NCBI GenBank assembly: GCA_002968845.1
Contig: PVBG01000032.1
Span: 1 to 51,751, forward strand
Direction: 5' to 3'
DNA length: 51,751 bases
Source: Neorhizobium tomejilense
Lineage (GTDB): Bacteria > Pseudomonadota > Alphaproteobacteria > Rhizobiales > Rhizobiaceae
Of this stretch, positions 46,165 to 51,751 are shown in pieces. Numbering within the stretch: position 1 is the first letter of the stretch; every line of letters begins with the position of its first letter. Under the pieces are notes generated by a model. That model searched no databases. It was not told the origin of the DNA and saw only the letters and a list, made by a program, of their open reading frames with translations. The position numbers were made by a program, and so were the translations under genes.

Positions 46165-47406
46165 ATGTTTCCGCTGTCGCATATGATGAAATCCTTCATT
46201 CGCCGCGGCCGACTGACGGTCATCGATGCAGAGGGTAACCGCCATGTGTTCGCCGGTACGCCCGGCCCGTCGGTCACCATGCGCCTCACCGACAAACGGC
46301 TCTACCGGACCCTCGTGTTCAATCCGGAATTGGCGGCCGGCGAAGCCTATATGGACGGCACGATGCGGTTCGAGGACGGCTCGACGCTGCGCGATTTCCT
46401 GACGCTGTTTTCGGTCAACCGGCTGTCGCTCGGCTCCTATCCACTCCAGAAGGTTCTGCGCAGCATCAAGATGCGCTTCCGCAAGCGGCAGCAATCCAAC
46501 CGCAAGGGCCAGGCGCAGCAGAACGTCGCGCACCATTACGATCTCGGCAACGACTTCTACAAACTCTTCCTCGACGACAACATGCTCTATTCCTGCGCCT
46601 ATTTCCGCGAGCAGACCGAGACGCTGGAACAGGCGCAGCGCAACAAGCTGCGGCTGCTGGCAGCCAAGCTCGGCCTCAAGCCCGGCATGAAAGTGCTCGA
46701 TATCGGCTGCGGCTGGGGCGATCTGGCGCTCTACCTCGCCAGGCTCGAAGACGTCGAGGTTGTCGGCGTCACCCTGTCGAAGGAACAGCAGGCGCTCGCC
46801 TCCTCACGGGCGCAGGCGGCGGGGCTCGCCGACCGTGTGCGTTTCGAACTCAAGGACTATCGCGATGTCACGGAAAAATTCGACCGCATCGTTTCGGTCG
46901 GCATGTTCGAGCACGTCGGCGTGCATCATTACGACGAGTTCTTCGCCAAGCTGAACAGCCTGATGCCGGACGATGGCCTGGCGGTGCTGCACTCGATCGG
47001 CCATATGAGCCCGCCCGGCATGGCAAGCCCGTGGCTGCGCAAGTACATTTTCCCGGGCGCCTATTCGCCGGCCCTGTCGGAGGTCTTCGAGGTGGTCGAG
47101 CGCAACAGCCTGTGGGTGAGCGATCTCGAATTCCTGCGCGTGCATTACGCCACCACGCTCGCCCACTGGAGCGAGCGGTTCGAGAAGAACCGCGATGCCG
47201 TCATCGCCCTTTATGACGAGCGATTCGCCCGCATGTGGGAATTCTACCTGATCAGCGCCGAGATGATGTTCCGCACCGGCAGCCAGCTGGTCTTCCACAT
47301 GCAGCTCTCGCGCTCGCGCGATGCAGCGCCGATCATTCGCGACTACATCACCGATCAGCAGCGCGCCTATATCGAGCGGGAAGCCGCCCTCGATCTGTCG
47401 CTGTGA
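46165..47406 (+). CDS. cfa: Cyclopropane-fatty-acyl-phospholipid synthase
   Basis: A 413-residue SAM-dependent enzyme that adds a methylene bridge to unsaturated membrane lipids. NVAHHYDLGNDFYKLFLDDN (about residue 120), the SAM motif VLDIGCGWGDLALYLA, and FDRIVSVGMFEHVGVHHYDEFF are characteristic of CfaS, as is the C-terminal HYATTLAHWSERF. I start at the ATG six bases after GGGGG; another ATG at 46159 directly abuts that site. It is convergent with the small membrane protein gene. Confidence 0.93.
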   Translation: MFPLSHMMKSFIRRGRLTVIDAEGNRHVFAGTPGPSVTMRLTDKRLYRTLVFNPELAAGEAYMDGTMRFEDGSTLRDFLTLFSVNRLSLGSYPLQKVLRSIKMRFRKRQQSNRKGQAQQNVAHHYDLGNDFYKLFLDDNMLYSCAYFREQTETLEQAQRNKLRLLAAKLGLKPGMKVLDIGCGWGDLALYLARLEDVEVVGVTLSKEQQALASSRAQAAGLADRVRFELKDYRDVTEKFDRIVSVGMFEHVGVHHYDEFFAKLNSLMPDDGLAVLHSIGHMSPPGMASPWLRKYIFPGAYSPALSEVFEVVERNSLWVSDLEFLRVHYATTLAHWSERFEKNRDAVIALYDERFARMWEFYLISAEMMFRTGSQLVFHMQLSRSRDAAPIIRDYITDQQRAYIEREAALDLSL

Positions 47407-47418
47407 CCCCGCAGCCCT

Positions 47419-47727
47419 CTAAGCCCCCATTTCCATCAGTACGAAACCGATGAGCGGCAGCAGCGCCGCGCCGATCGCGAGGTGGGCGGTGCGGGTCGGC
47501 GTCAGGCCGACGGCCGCGCCGGAAATGCCGGCCCCGACCAATCCGGCGATCGGGATCGAGAGGCTTCGGTCGATTCCCGGCACCAAGAAGGCGACCGCCC
47601 CGGCGACCGACGCGCAGGCGCCGATCAGCGCACCTTTCCAGATCTCGATTCCGGCAAGCTTTGCGGCAATCGCCCCGCCGATCACCGCCGCAACGACGGC
47701 AATTGCCATCAGTGTGAATTGTCCCAT
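47419..47727 (-). CDS. Small inner-membrane protein of unknown function
   Basis: A 102-residue protein with three to four hydrophobic helices and many glycines (AAVIGGAIAAKLAGIEI, LIGACASVAGAVAFLVPGI, IAGLVGAGISGAAVG, LAIGAALLPLIGFVLMEMG). GGGGAGGATGTC precedes the ATG, a good ribosome-binding site. No known family was recognised. It is 66 bases downstream of soxG and could be transcribed with it or separately. Confidence 0.7.
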   Translation of the reverse strand: MGQFTLMAIAVVAAVIGGAIAAKLAGIEIWKGALIGACASVAGAVAFLVPGIDRSLSIPIAGLVGAGISGAAVGLTPTRTAHLAIGAALLPLIGFVLMEMGA

Positions 47728-47793
47728 GACATCCTCCCCATTCTCGTGAGGAGAGTGAGGTTCTGCAGGATGAAGTCAAGCCAGGCGATTGTC

Positions 47794-48354
47794 TTAGACG
47801 GCCGCGTCCTGTGCGCCTTCCGCCAAGAGGCCGAAGGCGTAGTCCGAGAACGACCGCCACACCTCCATCCGGAAGGCATCGTCGGCGGTTCGCAGAAGCA
47901 CGATTTCCACCTTGCCGAAAACGGTCCGCGAGCAGGCGCCGACCGGGAAGACCTTCAGTGACAGGTCCTGCGGGCAGCCGGCATTGATCGCCGCCGCGGC
48001 CCCCGGCCCCGACACCAGGATCGCCGTATTGCGGTGGGAAACATCCGTCGCCGAATGGAGCGCGCCGGAATTCTTCGCGGCCTGCATCAGCCCGCCGTTC
48101 CCGTCCGCGATCACCAACCATTCATCCGGCCCGAGCCACAGCGCGGAGCGGCCATTGGCGGAAGCCGAGGTTTTCGGCCTGACGGGCAGATCGACGCCAA
48201 GCGCTGAGGAGAGTGCTGCGACATCCTCGGCCCTGGCGCGCAGCGAAATGCGCTCGGCGGGCGGTGCGGCTTCGAGGCGGACGGTCGATGAACCGCCGTG
48301 GAAACCGGAAAGGGGCAAAGTGCGGTTTGCCAGATCAGCCCCAGAATCAGCCAT
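47794..48354 (-). CDS. soxG: Sarcosine oxidase gamma subunit
   Basis: A 186-residue gamma subunit of heterotetrameric sarcosine oxidase, with the GcvT-like fold: LWLGPDEWLVIAD (about residues 90-102), ATDVSHRNTAILVSGPGAA and the C-terminal VWRSFSDYAFGLLAEGA. The ATG at 48354 has GGAGG eight bases upstream and overlaps the soxA end by eight bases; an in-frame ATG at 48369 is less well placed. Confidence 0.92.
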   Translation of the reverse strand: MADSGADLANRTLPLSGFHGGSSTVRLEAAPPAERISLRARAEDVAALSSALGVDLPVRPKTSASANGRSALWLGPDEWLVIADGNGGLMQAAKNSGALHSATDVSHRNTAILVSGPGAAAAINAGCPQDLSLKVFPVGACSRTVFGKVEIVLLRTADDAFRMEVWRSFSDYAFGLLAEGAQDAAV

Positions 48355-51322
48355 GGATGCGGCCTCCATCCTTGTCGAAGAACACCATGTCGGTCACTTC
48401 CACCTCGATCGTCCTGTCTTTCAGCGGCACATGGAGCGTCTCGCCGATCCGCGCCCTTCCGCCGGCAACCAGCGCCAGCGCAATCGAGCGGCCGCAATTC
48501 TCCGACCAGTAGGCGGAGGTCACATGGCCAAGCATGGTCATCGGCTTGGCCTGGTTCGGATCGGCGACGATCTGGCCGCCCTCCTCCAGCACCACAGCCG
48601 GGTCCTTGGTCAGCAGCCCGACAAGCTGCTTGCGGTTTTCGCGCACAAGGTCTGGGCGCTTCAGCCCGCGAATGCCGACGAAATCCGGCTTCTTGGAGGA
48701 AACAGCCCAGCCGAGGCCCGCATCGTGCGGCGTCACCGTGCCGTCCGTATCCTGACCGACGATGATATAGCCCTTTTCGGCGCGCAGCACGTGCATGGTT
48801 TCGGTGCCGTAGAGGCAGGCGCCCATCGGCTCCGCCCGCTCCCAGATCGCCTTCCAGACGGCCGGACCGTAGTCGGCCGGTACGTTGATTTCGTAACCGA
48901 GTTCGCCGGTAAACGAGACGCGGAACAGCCGCGCCGGAACGCCCATCACGCTGCATTCCGCCACGCTCATATGCGGAAAGGCCTCGCTGGAAATATCGAC
49001 GCCTTCGACGAACGGCTGAATGATCTCACGCGCCTTCGGCCCCTGCACGGCGATGACCGCCCATTGCTCGGTGGTCGAGGTGAGCCAGACCCTGAGATGC
49101 GGGAACTCCGTCTGCAGATAGTCTTCCATATGATGCAACACGCGCGGCGCCCCGCCGGTCGTGGTCGTCACATGGAACCGGTCCTCGGCAAGCCGGCCGA
49201 CGACGCCGTCGTCATAAACGAAACCGTCCTCGCGGGTCATGATCCCGTAGCGGCTCTTGCCCGGCTTCAGGCTGCCCCAGGCATTCGTATAGAGGAGGTC
49301 AAGGAACTGCGCCGCATCGGGGCCGACCACCTCGATCTTGCCGAGCGTCGAGCCGTTGAACACGCCCGCTACCTCGCGCACCGTCCGGCATTCGCGGTTG
49401 ACGGCAGCCAGCATGTCCTCGCCGCGCTTCGGGTAATACCAGGCGCGTTTCCAGTTGCCGACATCCTCGAATTCGGCGCCTTCGGCCGTTTCGAGCGCGT
49501 GCATCGGCGTCTTGCGCGCCGGATCGAAAAGTTCTCCGCGCGAATGGCCGACCAGCGTACCGTAGGTGACCGGCGTATAGGGCGCGCGGAACGTCGTCAG
49601 CCCCACCTGCGGGATCGGCCGCTCAAGCATTTCGGCGGCGATGGCGAGGCCGTGCATGTTGGAAAGCTTGCCCTGGTCGGAAGCCATGCCGTTGGTGGTG
49701 AAGCGCTTGATATGCTCGATCGAATGCATGCCCTCGCGCACCGCAAGGCGGATGTCCTTGGCGGTCACGTCGTGCTGGAAATCGACGAAGGCCTTCACCG
49801 TCGTATCCGGCCCCGCACCTTCAGCCGCACCGATCATGCCGCCGGTCCATTCGAACCGGTTCTCGCCCGCAAGCGCCACCGAACCGCCGCCGGCCGCAAT
49901 CGCCTCGTCTATCAGTTCGGCAAGGTCGTCCGTGCCGTTGCAGGAGCCAACGGAAACGCAATCCTGCGCATAGATATTCGGCAGGAAGCGCTGGTTGACG
50001 TCGTCGAACCGCAGTTTTCCGCGCGATTGCGAAAACAGGTGCACCGAAGGTGTCCAGCCGGCCGAAACGATCAGCGCGTCGACAGCAATCTTGCGGGCAT
50101 CGCCGCCACCGTTGCGCGCCACGGTCATCGAGGAGATCCGCAGCCGGCCGCCGGTATCGGTCACCGAATGGCCGCTTAGCACGGAGATGCCGAGCGCACG
50201 GGCTTCCGCCAGCAGCGCCTCGCCGGGATCGGCACGGCAATCGACGATCGCGGCGATCGAGACGCCCGCCCGCTTCAGGTCGAAGGCAGTTTCGTAAGCC
50301 GAATCATGGGCTGTGTAGACGCCGACCTGTCTTCCGACCGCAACACCGTGATGGTTGAGGAAGGTGCGTGCCGCAGACGCCAGCATGATGCCCGGCCGGT
50401 CGTTATTGGCAAACACCATGTGCCGCTCGATCGAACCGGTCGCCAGCACCACCTTTTTCGCCCGCACCTGCCACAGCCGTTCGCGGGGCAGGTCCTTGCC
50501 GGGCTTGGCGACATGGTCGGTCACCCGCTCCGCGAGGCCGAGGAAACCATGATTGTAATAACCGAACACCGTCGTGCGGGTCAGCACCGTCACGTTCGGC
50601 ATGGCCTTCAGCTTTGCCGCCGTCGCCTGCGCCCAGTCGTAACCGTTCTGTCCGTCGATCGTGGTCGCCGTGTCGTAATGCAGGGCACCGCCGACTTCCG
50701 GCTGTTCGTCGACGAGGAAAACGCTTTGCCCCGTCGCAGCCGCCGAAAGCGCCGCCGTCAGGCCCGCAACGCCGGCGCCGGTAACCAGCACGTCGCAATG
50801 GGCATACCGGTTGGCATAGTGATCCGGATCTTCTTCGGTCGGCGCAACGCCGAGGCCCGCCGCACGGCGGATGAACGGTTCGTAGATCTTCACCCAGGCC
50901 TCGCGCGGCCACATGAAGGTCTTGTAGTAGAAACCGGCCGCAAAGAACGGCGAGAACAGATTGTTGACCGCTCCGACATCGAACTTCAGCGACGGCCAGC
51001 GGTTCTGCGAGGCAATCTTGGCGCCGTCGAAGACTTCCTGCACGGTCGCCCGCACGTTCGGTTGGCGCCGTGCCGCATCGCGCGACACGTCGATCAGCGC
51101 GTTCGGCTCTTCCGGACCGGCAGACAAGATGCCGCGCGGCCGGTGATATTTGAACGAGCGGCCAAGCAGATGCACGCCATGCGCCAAGAGCGCCGAGGCG
51201 ACGGTATCGCCTTCCAGAGCCGTATAACTCTTGCCGTCGAAGGTGAAGCGCGCCGTGCGGGCGGGCGTCAACCGACCCGCACCCTTGATGCGGAAACTGC
51301 CGGAATTGGAGGAGGCGCTCAT
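48347..51322 (-). CDS. soxA: Sarcosine oxidase alpha subunit
   Basis: A 991-residue subunit. N-terminus: Fer2_4-like domain (GKSYTALEGDTVASALLAHG); NAD-binding Rossmann region DVLVTGAGVAGLTAALSAA near residue 173 and the following pyridine-nucleotide disulfide oxidoreductase core; C-terminal GcvT aminomethyltransferase domain (from about residue 610), which binds tetrahydrofolate. With beta, gamma and delta it oxidises sarcosine to glycine, H2O2 and 5,10-methylene-tetrahydrofolate. Its ATG overlaps the soxD stop (ATGA). Confidence 0.95.
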   Translation of the reverse strand: MSASSNSGSFRIKGAGRLTPARTARFTFDGKSYTALEGDTVASALLAHGVHLLGRSFKYHRPRGILSAGPEEPNALIDVSRDAARRQPNVRATVQEVFDGAKIASQNRWPSLKFDVGAVNNLFSPFFAAGFYYKTFMWPREAWVKIYEPFIRRAAGLGVAPTEEDPDHYANRYAHCDVLVTGAGVAGLTAALSAAATGQSVFLVDEQPEVGGALHYDTATTIDGQNGYDWAQATAAKLKAMPNVTVLTRTTVFGYYNHGFLGLAERVTDHVAKPGKDLPRERLWQVRAKKVVLATGSIERHMVFANNDRPGIMLASAARTFLNHHGVAVGRQVGVYTAHDSAYETAFDLKRAGVSIAAIVDCRADPGEALLAEARALGISVLSGHSVTDTGGRLRISSMTVARNGGGDARKIAVDALIVSAGWTPSVHLFSQSRGKLRFDDVNQRFLPNIYAQDCVSVGSCNGTDDLAELIDEAIAAGGGSVALAGENRFEWTGGMIGAAEGAGPDTTVKAFVDFQHDVTAKDIRLAVREGMHSIEHIKRFTTNGMASDQGKLSNMHGLAIAAEMLERPIPQVGLTTFRAPYTPVTYGTLVGHSRGELFDPARKTPMHALETAEGAEFEDVGNWKRAWYYPKRGEDMLAAVNRECRTVREVAGVFNGSTLGKIEVVGPDAAQFLDLLYTNAWGSLKPGKSRYGIMTREDGFVYDDGVVGRLAEDRFHVTTTTGGAPRVLHHMEDYLQTEFPHLRVWLTSTTEQWAVIAVQGPKAREIIQPFVEGVDISSEAFPHMSVAECSVMGVPARLFRVSFTGELGYEINVPADYGPAVWKAIWERAEPMGACLYGTETMHVLRAEKGYIIVGQDTDGTVTPHDAGLGWAVSSKKPDFVGIRGLKRPDLVRENRKQLVGLLTKDPAVVLEEGGQIVADPNQAKPMTMLGHVTSAYWSENCGRSIALALVAGGRARIGETLHVPLKDRTIEVEVTDMVFFDKDGGRIHG

Positions 51323-51660
51323 CGTGCGTCTCCTTCGGTCGCTTCATAGGTCTCGACGGTCTTTTCGGAGGCTCCGGTTTCCGGGAGCGGCTGCTTCGGC
51401 ATTCCCGCCTTGTATGTCATCAGGAACCTGTCGCTCACCGTGTCGCGCGCCGCGTTGAAGAACCGGCCGCAGCCGTGGATATGCCGCCAGCGTTCATAGG
51501 TGAGGCCTTTTTCGTTGTTGCGCAGGAAGAAATATTCCGCGAATTCCTCGTCGGAAATCGCCGAGATATTTTCCGGCCGCGCAATATGCGCCTCGCCGGC
51601 CCAGCGGAATTCCAGTTCCGAACGGTCTTCCTCGCAATAGGGGCAATGGATCAGCAGCAT
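51319..51660 (-). CDS. soxD: Sarcosine oxidase delta subunit
   Basis: A 113-residue zinc subunit. CPYC near the start (residues 6-9), with HGCGRFF (about residues 61-67), provides the Cys/His zinc site of SoxD. The order soxD-soxA-soxG on this strand fits the usual soxBDAG operon, so soxB should lie immediately beyond the right edge. Confidence 0.93.
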   Translation of the reverse strand: MLLIHCPYCEEDRSELEFRWAGEAHIARPENISAISDEEFAEYFFLRNNEKGLTYERWRHIHGCGRFFNAARDTVSDRFLMTYKAGMPKQPLPETGASEKTVETYEATEGDAR

Positions 51661-51704
51661 GCGGGGCTCCGGCGTTGGAAAGATGCAGGCGAGCGAGGGC
51701 GCGT

Positions 51705-51745
51705 GGAGCCCCTCCCCCTTGTGGGGAGGGGTTGGGGAGGGGTCT
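51705..51745. repeat. G/C-rich intergenic hairpin repeat upstream of soxD
   Basis: CCCCTCCCC (51709-51717) and GGGGAGGGG (51723-51731) form a perfect nine-pair stem with a five-base loop, followed by a further GGGGAGGGG copy and CTTT. CCCCTCCCC-type repeats are scattered between genes in many rhizobial genomes. Its position implies a gap between soxB and soxD of at least 90 bases. Confidence 0.6.
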
Positions 51746-51751
51746 TTATTC

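Overview
The window looks like chromosomal DNA of a Rhizobiaceae alphaproteobacterium (Rhizobium, Agrobacterium or a close relative). Evidence: high GC with long spurious antisense ORFs, a CpdR-type cell-cycle regulator, an mmgR/suhB-type small RNA, an RpoH promoter plus ROSE-like RNA thermometer before hsp20, the glgP-glgB-glgC-glgA-pgm-glgX order, and a heterotetrameric sarcosine oxidase locus. I see no prophage, IS element or CRISPR array. These identifications come from recognising motifs by eye; no database was searched.

Layout. 1-2.6 kb: LysR regulator divergent from a bile-acid/Na+ symporter-family carrier, then a mazEF-type toxin-antitoxin pair. 2.7-4.0 kb: heat-shock gene hsp20 with sigma-32 promoter, thermometer and terminator; a structured plus-strand RNA candidate; a YCII/DGPF protein. 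4.1-7.2 kb: alpha/beta hydrolase, HisN-like phosphatase, the mmgR-type sRNA, N-formylglutamate amidohydrolase. 7.3-8.7 kb: cpdR, tRNA-Val(GAC) with promoter and terminator, two small proteins. 8.8-12.5 kb: fbpABC iron transporter, with a strong intercistronic hairpin after the binding-protein gene. 12.8-19.3 kb: mixed genes (UvrD-like helicase, M19 dipeptidase, hydrolase, periplasmic protein, AraC/GyrI regulator, DUF1003 protein). 19.3-25.0 kb: an SbmA/YddA-like ABC protein with a degenerate ATPase domain, and a TetR-HlyD-ABC-ABC2 efflux operon. 25.1-31.8 kb: transglutaminase/amidoligase cluster whose first gene carries a one-base frameshift. 31.9-33.2 kb: orphan TadG-like vWA protein. 33.4-44.4 kb: complete glycogen operon. 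44.5-47.7 kb: MaoC dehydratase, DUF2332 protein, cyclopropane fatty acid synthase, small membrane protein. 47.8-51.7 kb: soxG, soxA and soxD on the minus strand; soxB would lie beyond the right edge.

How genes work together. The glg block makes (glgC, glgA, glgB) and breaks down (glgP, glgX) glycogen, with pgm linking it to glucose-6-phosphate. fbpABC imports ferric iron. soxDAG is most of a tetrahydrofolate-dependent sarcosine oxidase. The cluster at 25-32 kb combines two transglutaminase domains, a putative amidoligase domain, a circularly permuted ATP-grasp and an alpha-E domain. It belongs to a predicted peptide-tagging or amide-bond system of unknown substrate, and is the least understood system here. 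The cluster type has been described by comparative genomics; what stands out in this copy is the frameshift, the ATP-grasp/alpha-E fusion and the lack of an adjacent proteasome-like Anbu gene.
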